A stretch of DNA of 64,000 nucleotides from Hydrogenophaga sp. (GCA_016741995.1 JACVCO010000011.1:62001-126000), one strand, 5' to 3'. Positions 1 through 8,431 are shown, counted from the stretch's first letter. A program made the numbers and translations. Notes: a model not told the origin generated them from the letters alone.

Positions 1-54
1 GACCACCACCAGTTGTCCGTCGCGCGAGCCGTCCTTGTAGGTGGCGAGTTTCAT
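1..54 (-). CDS. Fumarylacetoacetate hydrolase family protein, N-terminal fragment
   Basis: Only the first 18 codons lie in the window, reading MKLATYKDGSRDGQLVVV. This opening matches what I remember of fumarylacetoacetate-hydrolase-family proteins of Comamonadaceae, which cleave C-C bonds or isomerise products of aromatic ring breakdown. The ATG is preceded by a good ribosome binding site (AGGAG, seven bases upstream). It is divergent from an IclR-type regulator, a common arrangement for aromatic catabolic genes, so that regulator probably controls it. Identification rests on very little sequence. Confidence 0.6.
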   Translation of the reverse strand, partial: MKLATYKDGSRDGQLVVV

Positions 55-132
55 GCCGTTCTCCTGCTGCCTGTTGAATGACCGTTTGGGTGAGATGGTG
101 CCCCGCTCGATTCGGGAACATAATTACGAATA

Positions 133-147
133 GTGAAATCCATTCAC
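133..147. promoter_or_regulatory. Inverted repeat between FAH-family gene and IclR gene
   Basis: GTGAA-ATCCA-TTCAC is a perfect 5-bp dyad ending two bases before the proposed IclR start codon and lying in the 95-bp divergent gap. IclR proteins usually bind short palindromes in such gaps, so it is a candidate autoregulatory operator. No experimental support; the arms are short. Confidence 0.35.
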
Positions 148-149
148 CT

Positions 150-1037
150 ATGCGTAAGCGCGAGATTCTAGACCAAAGCCCGAACGACGACAGCGACGAT
201 GCCGAGCCCCAGCGCGCCGGCATCCAGTCGGTCGAGGTCGGCTTCGAGCTGTTGCAGGCCATGTCGCAGGCCGATGGCCCGCTGATGCTGCGCGACCTCG
301 CCGCCGCGGCGGGCATGAGCGCGGCCAAGGCACACCGCTATCTGGTGAGTTTTCAGCGCCTGGGCCTGGTGGCGCAAGACCCGTTGAGCACGCGATACGA
401 CCTCGGGCCGGCCGCACTGCGCCTGGGGCTCGCGAGCCTGGCGCGCGTCGACGCGGTGAAGCTCGCGCGTGAGCGTGTCGCTGATCTGCTGCAGGAAACC
501 GGGCACACAGTGGCCATCGCTGTCTGGGGCAACCAGGGCCCGACCATGGTGCACTGGGCCGAGGCACCGCAGGTGATGCCCGTGACCCTGCGCCTGGGCG
601 ACGTGATGCCCCTGCTCTCCTCGGCCACCGGCCGCTGCTTCGCGGCCTTCATGGGCGGCGAGGGCCGCGATGCGCAACGCCTGACCGCCATGACGCGCGA
701 GGAACTCGCGCGCCTGAAAAAGCTGCCGCGCCACGACGGCTTCACGGCCGAAGACCTGCCGCAAAGCCAGGCCGAGGTGCAGGCCATGCTGACCGAGGTG
801 CGCCAGCGCGGCGTGGCGCGCGTGGTGCACAGCCTGCTCCCCGGTGTGGGCGGCTTCTGTGCACCGGTGTTCGACGCGCAAGGCCACCTGGCGTTGGGCA
901 TGGTGGTGCTGGGCTGGGTGGCCACGCTCGACACCGACTGGGCCGGCGTGCCCGCCACCGCGTTGCTGCGCACCACCCGTCGGCTCAGCGCCGACCTCGG
1001 GCACCCGGGCGCCACAGCCAGGTCGCAGAGGGCATGA
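150..1037 (+). CDS. IclR family transcriptional regulator
   Basis: A 295-residue regulator. The N-terminal winged helix-turn-helix (about residues 25-85, with ARDLAAAAGMSAAKAHRYL-like spacing around LRDLAAAAGMSAAKAHRYL) is followed by the larger IclR effector-binding domain to about residue 280. I chose the ATG at 150 because the family normally has a short polar N-terminus; an in-frame ATG at 78 would add an unlikely stretch running back into the divergent promoter. The stop overlaps the next start (ATGA), so the downstream DUF3108 gene is probably translationally coupled. Likely target is the divergent FAH-family gene. Effector unknown, presumably an aromatic or other carboxylic acid. Confidence 0.88.
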   Translation: MRKREILDQSPNDDSDDAEPQRAGIQSVEVGFELLQAMSQADGPLMLRDLAAAAGMSAAKAHRYLVSFQRLGLVAQDPLSTRYDLGPAALRLGLASLARVDAVKLARERVADLLQETGHTVAIAVWGNQGPTMVHWAEAPQVMPVTLRLGDVMPLLSSATGRCFAAFMGGEGRDAQRLTAMTREELARLKKLPRHDGFTAEDLPQSQAEVQAMLTEVRQRGVARVVHSLLPGVGGFCAPVFDAQGHLALGMVVLGWVATLDTDWAGVPATALLRTTRRLSADLGHPGATARSQRA

Positions 1038-2098
1038 ACCCCACCCGCAGCGGCCCCTCCCCGCTCACCACCGCCCTGCTGGGCGCCGCCGTGCTGGCCG
1101 TGCACCTCGGTCTGATGGCCGATGACACCCACCCACGGACGCCCGCCGCCGCGGTCACGCCCGAGGCCCTTCCAACGGCGACCCCAACGGCCATCCACTC
1201 AACCGCACCCGTGGTCGTGACCCGGGTGCAGGTGGCAGTGGCAACACCCCCGTTGCCCGCCCGCGCCGCCACCCCGCCCCGGGCCACGGCACCCGTCGCC
1301 CAGCCCTTGAAGGCATCGGCAACAAGCGAACCTGTGCCACCCACGCAACCGGCCCTCGCCAGCGAAACCCCGGTTGCCGACCCGCCCGCCCGGGCGGCCG
1401 ACGAGGTGGTTCTGGCCCAAGCCCCGGCGACCGCCGCCGCGGCGCCAGCCGCGGGCGCTGCCCCACCCCCCAGCGACCCGCCGCCCAGCACCACCCTGCC
1501 CTACGAAGTCGCCGGCAAGGCGCGCGGCATCGACTACCAGGCCAAGGGCTCGTTGGAATGGCAGCGCGACGCCAAGGGTTACGAAGCGCGCATGGAGTTG
1601 TCCATGCGCTTTCTCGGCAGCCGTGTGCAGACCAGCCGCGGCGGCATCGGGCCCGAAGGCTTGCGGCCCGAGCGCTTCGCCGACAAACGCAGCAGCGAAC
1701 GCGCCGCGCACATGGATCACGTGAAGCGCCAGATCAGCTTCAGCAACAACGCCCCCGGCGCCGAACTGCTGCCCGGCATGCAGGACCGCCTGAGCCTTTT
1801 CATGCAACTGGCCGGTCTGATGCGCGCGCGCCCCCGCCAGGCGGGTGATGTGATCGAGTTCCAGGTGGTCGGCACGGGCGATGCGGAACTGTGGCGCTTC
1901 GATGTGGGTCCGATGGAAACGCTGGATCTGCCGGCCGGTGCCATCGAGGCACGGCGGCTCTCGCGCGCACCGCGCAAACCCCACGACAGCACCGTCGATG
2001 TCTGGCTTGCGCCCGCGCTGGGCCACCTGCCCGTGCGCCTGCGCGTCGCGCAATCGAACGGTGACGTGGCCGACCAGCGGCTCGCACGCCTGCCATGA
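1034..2098 (+). CDS. DUF3108 domain-containing protein
   Basis: 354 residues. A short N-terminal hydrophobic segment (about residues 10-27, ALLGAAVLAVHLGLMA) suggests a membrane anchor or uncleaved signal. It is followed by a long Ala/Pro/Thr-rich low-complexity stretch (about 30-150) and a C-terminal beta-rich DUF3108 domain (about 155-354). Family members are predicted periplasmic or outer-surface proteins of unknown function. The start overlaps the IclR stop by four bases; pairing of a DUF3108 gene with a regulator this tightly may just reflect genome compaction. The linker resembles periplasm-spanning regions of TonB-like proteins, which suggests the domain is held away from the inner membrane; that is inference. 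Confidence 0.8.
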   Translation: MNPTRSGPSPLTTALLGAAVLAVHLGLMADDTHPRTPAAAVTPEALPTATPTAIHSTAPVVVTRVQVAVATPPLPARAATPPRATAPVAQPLKASATSEPVPPTQPALASETPVADPPARAADEVVLAQAPATAAAAPAAGAAPPPSDPPPSTTLPYEVAGKARGIDYQAKGSLEWQRDAKGYEARMELSMRFLGSRVQTSRGGIGPEGLRPERFADKRSSERAAHMDHVKRQISFSNNAPGAELLPGMQDRLSLFMQLAGLMRARPRQAGDVIEFQVVGTGDAELWRFDVGPMETLDLPAGAIEARRLSRAPRKPHDSTVDVWLAPALGHLPVRLRVAQSNGDVADQRLARLP

Positions 2099-2202
2099 GT
2101 GCAGCAGCACCTGCCACCGGGTGGCGAATAAACGCCACAAGTCTTGAAAAAGTCTCCCCCGGGACCATCTGCGCCACATTGGGGATGCAGTCGCCCGGCA
2201 AT

Positions 2203-2220
2203 TTGCCGATATAACGGCAA
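2203..2220. promoter_or_regulatory. Dyad over a possible -10 element upstream of DUF3567 gene
   Basis: TTGCCG-ATATAA-CGGCAA is a perfect 6-bp inverted repeat with an A/T spacer that itself resembles a -10 hexamer. It sits 38 bases before the ATG at 2258 in an otherwise GC-rich 159-bp gap. Such placement fits an operator overlapping the promoter. The half-site CGGCAA recurs in the gap before the lipoprotein gene near 7780. Confidence 0.35.
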
Positions 2221-2257
2221 CAGGCCCGCCCCGCTCGATCGAAAGGAACCGCACCCC

Positions 2258-2542
2258 ATGCACATGCTTTACGACTCGGATGCTTTCGCGGTGGTCCATA
2301 TCCAGGCCAACGCCCCGGCAGAGGGCGAAGTGGCCGTGGCCGACGGGCCCCAGATTCCGCGCCACGGCTTCGAAATCGTGGACAAGCGCTCGGGCAAGGA
2401 GGTCTACCTCGATGGCTCGTGGGCCGAGCTGTTCCAGCAGCAGATCACCGAGTGGCAGCGCAACAGCCCGTCGCAGGAAGAGGTGGAAACCACGCTCGAG
2501 GGTTACGCCAGCCTGGCACAGAACCCCGTGGTCATGCACTGA
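2258..2542 (+). CDS. DUF3567 domain-containing protein
   Basis: A 94-residue acidic protein beginning MHMLYDSDAFAVVHI. It is recognised as the DUF3567 family, which is widespread in Burkholderiales and has no assigned function. The ATG at 2258 is favoured by AAGGA ten bases upstream and by the usual family length; an in-frame upstream extension would cross the promoter dyad. No signal peptide or membrane segment, so it is likely cytosolic. It is monocistronic, closed by a strong hairpin terminator. Confidence 0.85.
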   Translation: MHMLYDSDAFAVVHIQANAPAEGEVAVADGPQIPRHGFEIVDKRSGKEVYLDGSWAELFQQQITEWQRNSPSQEEVETTLEGYASLAQNPVVMH

Positions 2543-2561
2543 CCGCTTTCTCGCTCCCAAC

Positions 2562-2587
2562 AAAAGCCCGGCCTGCCCGGGCTTTTT
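2562..2587. terminator. Rho-independent terminator, probably bidirectional
   Basis: AAAAGCCCGG, a short loop, then CCGGGCTTTT forms a strong GC stem flanked by A and T runs on both sides. It lies between the convergent DUF3567 and AbrB-type genes and can serve both. Confidence 0.85.
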
Positions 2588-2591
2588 GCAT

Positions 2592-3719
2592 TCAGCGGTA
2601 GCGCCAGCGGTACACCGGCTCGGCCAGGATCAGCACCGCCACCAGCCGACAGACCTGGAACGCCGTGACCACCGGCACACCGAGTTGCAGCACCTTGGCG
2701 GTGATGGCCATTTCGGCGATGCCTCCGGGCGACGTGCCCAGCAGCATGGTCACCGGGTGCAGGCCGGTGAGCCGGGCCATGACCCAGCCGAAGCCCGCGC
2801 ACAGGCCCATCATGGCGAAGGTGGCCACCGCGACGGAGCCGAGCCAGCGAGGCGCCGTGTGCATGAACGCCGGCGTGAACCGCACGCCCAGGCTCACGCC
2901 GATGAAAAGCTGGGCAAGGTCGGTGAAGCTGCCCGGCAGGGCCGAGAGCTGCACGCCGGCCAGGGTGATGGCCATGGTCGTCACGAGCGCACCCATGAAC
3001 CACGGGTTGGCGCGGCCCAGCCACTGCATCGCCAGCGCACCGGCCAACGTGAGCAGGCCGAGCAGCGCCAGACCGTCGATCTGCACCACGCGAATGGCCG
3101 GGGGCAGCACGTCGATCCCGTGCACGCCGGCGGCCTGCAACGCGAAGGGAATGGTCACGGTGACGAGCAGCACGCGCAGGGTGTGGGCCGCGGCCACCAG
3201 GTCGGTGCGCGCGCCCTGGCGCTCGGCCAGCAGGGTCATCTCCGAAGCGCCGCCGATGGCGCCCGCGAAGTAGGTGGTGGCGATGAGGCGCTCGGGCGGC
3301 AGCCCGAGGTGCGCCGCGTGCAGGCGCCGCAACCAGGCCGCGAACCCCAGGCCCAGCAGCAGCGCCCAGGCCACGCCCAGCGCAATGGCCCACCACAAGC
3401 TGGCCACCAGCGCGCCCACCTCCGGTGTGAAGTACAGGCCCAGGGCGGCACCGATCACCCATTGCCCGGCGTTGCGCAAGGGAGCCCAGCTCTCGGTCGG
3501 CGCGCCCAGCACAGAGACGAGGGCCGTCGCCAGCAAGGGGCCGATCATCCAGGGGATGGGGGTCCCCAGCCAGGCGCACAAACGGGCGGCGGCGTAGGCC
3601 AGCAACAGTGTCAGGGCCGTGCGCGTCCAGGACGCGGGCGCGAAGGCAGAAAGCAGAGGCACAGGGGGAGAGGTCGGGGCGGCGCCAGGGCCGCGGGTCG
3701 GCCCGTAGTATCGGCGCAT
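2592..3719 (-). CDS. AbrB family inner-membrane protein (putative ammonia monooxygenase/transporter-like)
   Basis: 375 residues with about ten hydrophobic segments arranged as two similar halves. Each half carries the family's short proline/glycine loop (PIPWMIGPLLA in the first, ANPWFMGALVT in the second) and a GGxxEM-type motif (GAIGGASEMTL, then GTSPGGIAEMAI). This is the AbrB-duplication membrane family; its biochemical role is not settled, although it is often annotated as a regulator or ammonia monooxygenase. The ATG at 3719 has GAGGG eight bases upstream; a GTG at 3662 would give a more family-like short N-terminus but lacks a ribosome site. With the ATG, its first bases overlap the start codon of the divergent chaN gene. 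Confidence 0.82.
   Translation of the reverse strand: MRRYYGPTRGPGAAPTSPPVPLLSAFAPASWTRTALTLLLAYAAARLCAWLGTPIPWMIGPLLATALVSVLGAPTESWAPLRNAGQWVIGAALGLYFTPEVGALVASLWWAIALGVAWALLLGLGFAAWLRRLHAAHLGLPPERLIATTYFAGAIGGASEMTLLAERQGARTDLVAAAHTLRVLLVTVTIPFALQAAGVHGIDVLPPAIRVVQIDGLALLGLLTLAGALAMQWLGRANPWFMGALVTTMAITLAGVQLSALPGSFTDLAQLFIGVSLGVRFTPAFMHTAPRWLGSVAVATFAMMGLCAGFGWVMARLTGLHPVTMLLGTSPGGIAEMAITAKVLQLGVPVVTAFQVCRLVAVLILAEPVYRWRYR
3706..3711 (+). promoter_or_regulatory. Candidate -10 element (TAGTAT) for leaderless chaN mRNA
   Basis: TAGTAT ends six bases before the chaN ATG, which itself has no Shine-Dalgarno sequence. A start point six to seven bases downstream of a -10 would fall on the ATG, implying a leaderless message. 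One of several such arrangements in this window. Confidence 0.35.
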
Positions 3720-4512
3720 GAACCGATCCCTCGTCGCCGCCCTGTTCGCGGCCCTGGCGCTGACCGCCTGCGCCCATCGGCCACCGGCCCCCACCAGCCT
3801 GCCGGCCTTGCTTGAACACGCGTTGCCCACACCGCTGCTGCTGGTTGGCGAACAGCACGACGCCCCGGAACACCAGCAACTGCAACGCCAACTGGTGCAG
3901 GCCCTGGCCGAGCGCGGCCAGCTCGCGGCCGTGGTGATGGAGATGATCGAGGCCGGTCGCGATACACGCGGCGTGGCGCGCGATGCCGACGAAGCCGCGG
4001 TGCGCCACGCTCTCGGCTGGGACGACAAGCACAACTGGCCCTGGCCCACCTACGGGCCGGTGGTGATGGCCGCGGTGCGCGCGGGCGTGCCGGTGTTCGG
4101 TGGCAACCTGCCGCGCAGCCGCATGCGCGAGGCCATGGGCGATGCCACGCTCGACACCCGCGTGCCCGCGCCGGTGCTCGAACAACAGCGCGAGGCGATT
4201 CGCACCAGCCATTGCGATCTGCTGCCGGCCACACAACTCGCGCCAATGGCGCGCATCCAGCTCGCGCGCGACCGCGCTATGGCGCAGGAGGCGATGGCGC
4301 AGCTCGCGCCCGGGCGCACGGTGCTGCTGATTGCCGGCAACGGCCATGTGCGCAGCGACCTGGGCGTGCCGCTGCACCTGCCGCCAGGCCAGGCGCACCG
4401 CGTGTTGGTGGCCCGGGCGGGCGCGGCGGGCGCCGCGCTGCCGGCCCACGTCTATTGGGACACGCCCGCCCTGCCCGAGCGCGACCACTGCGCCGAGCTG
4501 CGCGAGCGCTGA
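3718..4512 (+). CDS. chaN: ChaN family lipoprotein (heme/iron-regulated)
   Basis: 264 residues. The signal peptide ends in a lipobox LTAC (Cys18), so the mature protein is a membrane-anchored lipoprotein. The body carries family features: VGEQHDAPEHQQLQ near residue 40, VVMEMIEAG near 75, and the C-terminal LLIAGNGHVRSDLGV. ChaN-type proteins bind heme as dimers and are thought to help heme or iron uptake. The gene stands alone, divergent from an AbrB-type membrane gene with overlapping start codons, and converges on an aminotransferase gene. No iron-uptake genes are next to it. Confidence 0.85.
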   Translation: MNRSLVAALFAALALTACAHRPPAPTSLPALLEHALPTPLLLVGEQHDAPEHQQLQRQLVQALAERGQLAAVVMEMIEAGRDTRGVARDADEAAVRHALGWDDKHNWPWPTYGPVVMAAVRAGVPVFGGNLPRSRMREAMGDATLDTRVPAPVLEQQREAIRTSHCDLLPATQLAPMARIQLARDRAMAQEAMAQLAPGRTVLLIAGNGHVRSDLGVPLHLPPGQAHRVLVARAGAAGAALPAHVYWDTPALPERDHCAELRER

Positions 4513-4524
4513 GCGCGCCGACGC

Positions 4525-5868
4525 TCAGGCCGGCAGGCGCTTGATGGCGTCGGCCAGCACCGAGACCATGGTCTCGATGTGCTCGCGCTCGACGATGTAG
4601 GGCGGCGCGAAGACCAGGTTGTCGCCCGCGTTGCGCACCAGCACGCCGCGGTGGAAGCAATCGAGGAACACATCGAACGCGCGCTTGCCCGGCATGCCCG
4701 CCTGCGGCGCGAGCTCCACCGCGCAGGCCAGGCCCAGGCTGCGGATGCCGATGACGTGCGGCAGGCCCTTGATGGCCGAGAACATGGCGTCGCTGAGCAC
4801 CTGGCCCATCTCGCCGGCGCGCGCGAACAGGTTCTCGCGCTGCATCAGCTCCAGCGTGGCGATGGCCGCCGCGCAGGCCACGGGGTGGCCCGAGTAGGTG
4901 TAGCCGTGGAAGAACTCGATCGCGTGGTCGGGCGCGTTGCCGTGCGCACCCATCATGGCGTCGTAGATGCGCTGGCTGCACACCACACCGCCCATGGGGA
5001 TGACACCGTTGGTGACGCACTTGGCGAAGTTGAGCATGTCGGGCTGCACGCCGTACCAATCGGCACCGAAGGCCGTGCCCAGGCGGCCGAAGCCGGTGAT
5101 GACCTCGTCGAAGATCAGCAGGATGCCGTGCTTGTCGCAGATCTCGCGCAGGCGCTTGAGGTAGCCCTTGGGCGGCACGTACCAGCCCGCGCTGCCGGCC
5201 ACCGGCTCCACGATCACCGCGGCCACGTTGCTCGGGTCGTGCAGCGGCAGGATGCGGTTCTCGAGTTCGAGCAGGATGTCCTCTTCCCACACCGGTTCCT
5301 GGTGCTGCACGAAAGCGTGCTTCACCGGGTCGTGGATGAAGCGCAGGTGGTCCACGCGCGGCAGCAGACTCGTGCCGTAGACCTTGCGGTTGGCCGGAAT
5401 GCCGCCCACCGACATGCCGCCGAAGCCCACGCCGTGGTAGCCGCGCTCGCGGCCGATGAAGAGGTTGCGGTGGCCTTCGCCGCGCGCGCGGTGGTAGGCC
5501 AGGGCCACCTTCATCGAGGTGTCGGCCGCCTCGCTGCCCGAGTTGCAGAACAGCACCTTGTTCAGGTCGCCGGGCGCCATGGCCGCGATCATCTCGGCGG
5601 CGCGGAAGGCCTTGTCGTTGCTCACGCTGAACGCGGTGGCGTAGTCCAGCGTGTCGAGCTGCTTCTTGATGGCCTCGTTGATGGGCTGGCGGTTGTGGCC
5701 CGCGCCCACGCACCACAGGCTGGAGATGCCGTCGATGACCTGGCGGCCATCGTGCGTGGTGAAGTGCATGCCGTCGGCCGCCACGAAGATGCGCGGGTCC
5801 TTCGCGAAGCTGCGGTTGGGCGTGAAGGGCAACCACTGGTTGTCCATGTTGAAGTCGTTGTAGGCCAT
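4525..5868 (-). CDS. Class III (omega-amino acid:pyruvate type) aminotransferase
   Basis: 447 residues, the usual size. PLP fold-type I with class III signatures: SGSEAADTSMK near residue 115, LIFDEVITGFGRLG near 245, and the Schiff-base lysine in FAKCVTNG at about residue 283. It transfers amino groups from omega-amino acids or amines such as beta-alanine to pyruvate or glyoxylate. The ATG at 5868 has GGAG eight bases upstream. It is divergent from purU, with about 130 bp between. Substrate cannot be decided from sequence. Confidence 0.9.
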   Translation of the reverse strand: MAYNDFNMDNQWLPFTPNRSFAKDPRIFVAADGMHFTTHDGRQVIDGISSLWCVGAGHNRQPINEAIKKQLDTLDYATAFSVSNDKAFRAAEMIAAMAPGDLNKVLFCNSGSEAADTSMKVALAYHRARGEGHRNLFIGRERGYHGVGFGGMSVGGIPANRKVYGTSLLPRVDHLRFIHDPVKHAFVQHQEPVWEEDILLELENRILPLHDPSNVAAVIVEPVAGSAGWYVPPKGYLKRLREICDKHGILLIFDEVITGFGRLGTAFGADWYGVQPDMLNFAKCVTNGVIPMGGVVCSQRIYDAMMGAHGNAPDHAIEFFHGYTYSGHPVACAAAIATLELMQRENLFARAGEMGQVLSDAMFSAIKGLPHVIGIRSLGLACAVELAPQAGMPGKRAFDVFLDCFHRGVLVRNAGDNLVFAPPYIVEREHIETMVSVLADAIKRLPA

Positions 5869-5982
5869 GGCGGCGTCTCCTGAGCGGGCGGTGATCCGGC
5901 GATTCTGGCACCGGCGCGCGCGCCGCGGGGGCGCCACTGCGGGCGGGCGGGCCAGGCCCACCGGGGCCCGCGAGCGGCCTGC

Positions 5983-5988
5983 GACAAT
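5983..5988 (+). promoter_or_regulatory. Candidate -10 element (GACAAT) of purU
   Basis: GACAAT ends nine bases before the purU ATG, which lacks a ribosome binding site, so the message would have a leader of only a few bases. Weak on its own; part of a pattern repeated across the window. Confidence 0.25.
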
Positions 5989-5997
5989 CGCGCTCCC

Positions 5998-6846
5998 ATG
6001 GAAAACACCTACGTCCTGACCCTGTCCTGCAAGGACCGCCCGGGCATCGTGCACGCGGTCTCCGGCTTCCTGTTCGAGCACGGCGGCAACATCGAAGAAG
6101 CCGCCCAGTACAACGACCACGACACCGGCCTGTTCTTCATGCGCGTGCAATTTGCCTGCACGCAATTGAGCCGCGCGCAACTGGGCGAGCGGCTCGCGGC
6201 CTTCACCGAGCCCTTCGGCATGCGCTGGGGCCTGCACCCGCTGGCGCAACCCATGCGCACGGTGATCTTCGTGAGCAAGGAAGGCCACTGCCTCAACGAC
6301 CTGTTGTTCCGCTGGAAGAGCGGGCTGCTGCCGCTGGACATCCGCGCCATCGTGAGCAACCACCGCGACTTCTATCAACTCGCGGCCAGCTACAACGTGC
6401 CCTTCCACCACATCCCGGTGACGGCGGCCACCAAGGCCCAGGCCGAAGCGAAGCAGCTCGAGATCATCCGCGCCGAAGACGCCGAACTGGTGGTGCTGGC
6501 GCGCTACATGCAGGTGCTTTCCAACGGGCTGTGCAGCGAGCTTGCGGGCCGCGCGATCAACATCCACCACAGCTTCCTGCCCAGCTTCAAGGGTGCCAAG
6601 CCCTACTACCAGGCGCACGACCGCGGCGTGAAGCTCATCGGCGCCACCGCCCACTACGTGACGGCCGACCTCGACGAGGGCCCGATCATCGAGCAGGACG
6701 TGGCCCGCGTGGACCACACCGACACGGTGGAAGACCTGACCGCGCTGGGCCGCGACACCGAGAGCCAGGTGCTGGCGCGCGCGGTGAAGTGGCACGGCGA
6801 GCACCGGGTGCTGCTCAACGGCCACAAGACCGTGGTCTTCAAATGA
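5998..6846 (+). CDS. purU: Formyltetrahydrofolate deformylase
   Basis: 282 residues. An N-terminal ACT regulatory domain (about 1-85, SCKDRPGIVHAVSGFLFEHG) is followed by a formyltransferase-fold domain with the catalytic set NIHHSFLPSFKGAKPYYQAH and the downstream acidic motif ADLDEGPIIEQD. It hydrolyses 10-formyl-THF to formate and THF, balancing one-carbon pools and supplying formate to PurT in some bacteria. In E. coli the ACT domain senses methionine and glycine. A LysR regulator starts 16 bases downstream and is probably cotranscribed. Confidence 0.95.
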   Translation: MENTYVLTLSCKDRPGIVHAVSGFLFEHGGNIEEAAQYNDHDTGLFFMRVQFACTQLSRAQLGERLAAFTEPFGMRWGLHPLAQPMRTVIFVSKEGHCLNDLLFRWKSGLLPLDIRAIVSNHRDFYQLAASYNVPFHHIPVTAATKAQAEAKQLEIIRAEDAELVVLARYMQVLSNGLCSELAGRAINIHHSFLPSFKGAKPYYQAHDRGVKLIGATAHYVTADLDEGPIIEQDVARVDHTDTVEDLTALGRDTESQVLARAVKWHGEHRVLLNGHKTVVFK

Positions 6847-6862
6847 GCGCGAGGCAGGCGCC

Positions 6863-7729
6863 GTGATCCGCATTCCCCCGATCCAGTGCCTGCTCACCTT
6901 CGAGGCGTTGGCGCGGCTGCGCAGCGTCACGCAGACGGCCGACGAGCTCAACGTCACGCCCAGCGCGGTGAGTCACCGCATCCGCCAGCTCGAAGAGGTG
7001 CTCGGCACCAAGCTGTTCGGTCGCGCCGATTTTTCGCTCACCACCGAAGGCATCGAGTACCTGGCGCACGTGCGCGAGGGCCTGGTCTCGCTGGCGCAGT
7101 TCCCGAGCCAGAAGGCCGCACCCGGGCGGCGCAAGCTGCGCCTGGCCGTCACCCCCACCTTCGCGCGCTCGATCCTGCTGCCGCGCCTGAAGCAGTTCAG
7201 CGACACCTACCCCGAGATCGACCTCACGCTGCAGGTGAGCATCCCGCTGCTCGACGTGGTGGCCGAGGACGCCGACCTGATGGTGCGCTTCGGCACCGGC
7301 CGCTACGCCGACGTGGAGCACCTGCTGCTGGCCAAGGACGAGGTCTCGCCCATGGCCTCGCCCGCCTTCGCGCGCGAGCACGGCCCGTTCGATGCACCGC
7401 AGGACCTGGAAGGCCTGCCCCTGCTGCGCAGCCCGCTGGAGCCCTGGCGCACCTGGTTCGCTGCGCACGACCTGGACTGGCCGGAGCCCAACGAGGGCTC
7501 GCAGTTCAACGACATCGGCCTGATGTGCGACGCCGCCGCCGCCGGCATGGGCGTGGGCCTGCTGCGTTACAAGCTCGCGGCGCCCTGGCTCGACAGCGGC
7601 GCGCTGGTGCCGTTGTATCCGCGCCGCGTGCCCAGCCCGCACGCGCACCACCTGTGCTGGCGCAGCGGCGCCATGGAACGCTGGGAATGCGCGGCGTTTG
7701 CACGCTGGTTGCAACAGGCGATGGGGTAA
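6863..7729 (+). CDS. LysR family transcriptional regulator, GcvA-like
   Basis: 288 residues beginning at GTG with GAGG nine bases upstream. The N-terminal helix-turn-helix is clear (LRSVTQTADELNVTPSAVSH, about residues 16-35), followed by a LysR substrate-binding domain from about 90. It resembles the GcvA subgroup, which controls glycine cleavage in enterics; adjacency to purU (a glycine/one-carbon enzyme) is compatible with that, but no gcv genes are here. LysR proteins usually act on a divergent neighbour, which this one lacks. Confidence 0.87.
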   Translation: MIRIPPIQCLLTFEALARLRSVTQTADELNVTPSAVSHRIRQLEEVLGTKLFGRADFSLTTEGIEYLAHVREGLVSLAQFPSQKAAPGRRKLRLAVTPTFARSILLPRLKQFSDTYPEIDLTLQVSIPLLDVVAEDADLMVRFGTGRYADVEHLLLAKDEVSPMASPAFAREHGPFDAPQDLEGLPLLRSPLEPWRTWFAAHDLDWPEPNEGSQFNDIGLMCDAAAAGMGVGLLRYKLAAPWLDSGALVPLYPRRVPSPHAHHLCWRSGAMERWECAAFARWLQQAMG

Positions 7730-7772
7730 ACGCCACATTGCCCCGGGCGCCGTGAAAACCCCCACAGCCACG

Positions 7773-7792
7773 ATGTAACGGCAACATTACAT
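7773..7792. promoter_or_regulatory. Dyad upstream of the lipoprotein-protease operon
   Basis: ATGTAA-cggcaaca-TTACAT is a perfect 6-bp inverted repeat with an 8-base spacer, 32 bases upstream of the lipoprotein ATG in a short A/T-richer gap. Size and symmetry suit a dimeric repressor or activator site governing the following five-gene operon. Confidence 0.4.
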
Positions 7793-7824
7793 TCGGGTCT
7801 CCGCACAGGGAGCGAGGGGATCGA

Positions 7825-8424
7825 ATGTTTTCAAGACTGGTGATCGTGGCGGCCTGCGTTGCCGCCACGGGTTGTGCCTCCGTGGTCAACGAGACGACAC
7901 ACCCGATGAAGGTGGAAACCCGCACCGAAACGGGTGAAAACGTCAGCGGGGCCGATTGCCGCATGGCCAACAACCACGGCAGCGCCAACTTCAAATCGGG
8001 CACCACCGTGCAGGTGCGCCGCTCCAGCGAAGACCTGGAGATCGTCTGCCGCCACCCCGACAATCCGGAAGCCACCGCCCGCGCCATCTCCCGCGTCAAC
8101 GGGGGCATGCTCGGCAACATCATCATCGGCGGCGGCATCGGCGCGATCATCGACCACAACCGCGGCACCGCGTACACCTACCCCGGCTGGCTGCAACTGG
8201 TGTTCGGCAAGTCGCTGGTGTTCGACCGCAACCACGAGACCGAAGGCCAGCCAGCGGTGGCCGGCAATTCGCGTCTGCAGACCGAGACCACCGCCAGCAG
8301 CGGCGGGGCCACGCCGGCCGCCGCCCCATCGGCACCTGCGGCGCCCAGCGCGGGTGCTTCAGGCACACGCGCCAGCGGGCCCGTGACGCTGGACGATCTC
8401 AGCGGCCTGATGCCGCAACGCTGA
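7825..8424 (+). CDS. Putative lipoprotein with glycine-zipper-like segment, first gene of protease operon
   Basis: 199 residues. Signal peptide with Cys17 in ATGC, a near-lipobox, so probably an outer-membrane lipoprotein. A central Gly/Ile-rich stretch (GGMLGNIIIGGGIGAIIDH, about 92-110) looks like a glycine zipper that could insert in a membrane. The tail (about 150-190) is Ala/Pro/Ser-rich. The domain before the zipper recalls small GTPase/IF-2-like mislabelled lipoproteins of pseudomonads; that is memory only. It ends seven bases before the first of four protease genes, which strongly suggests a shared transcript and perhaps a shared envelope location. Confidence 0.7.
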   Translation: MFSRLVIVAACVAATGCASVVNETTHPMKVETRTETGENVSGADCRMANNHGSANFKSGTTVQVRRSSEDLEIVCRHPDNPEATARAISRVNGGMLGNIIIGGGIGAIIDHNRGTAYTYPGWLQLVFGKSLVFDRNHETEGQPAVAGNSRLQTETTASSGGATPAAAPSAPAAPSAGASGTRASGPVTLDDLSGLMPQR

Positions 8425-8431
8425 GGTCGCG

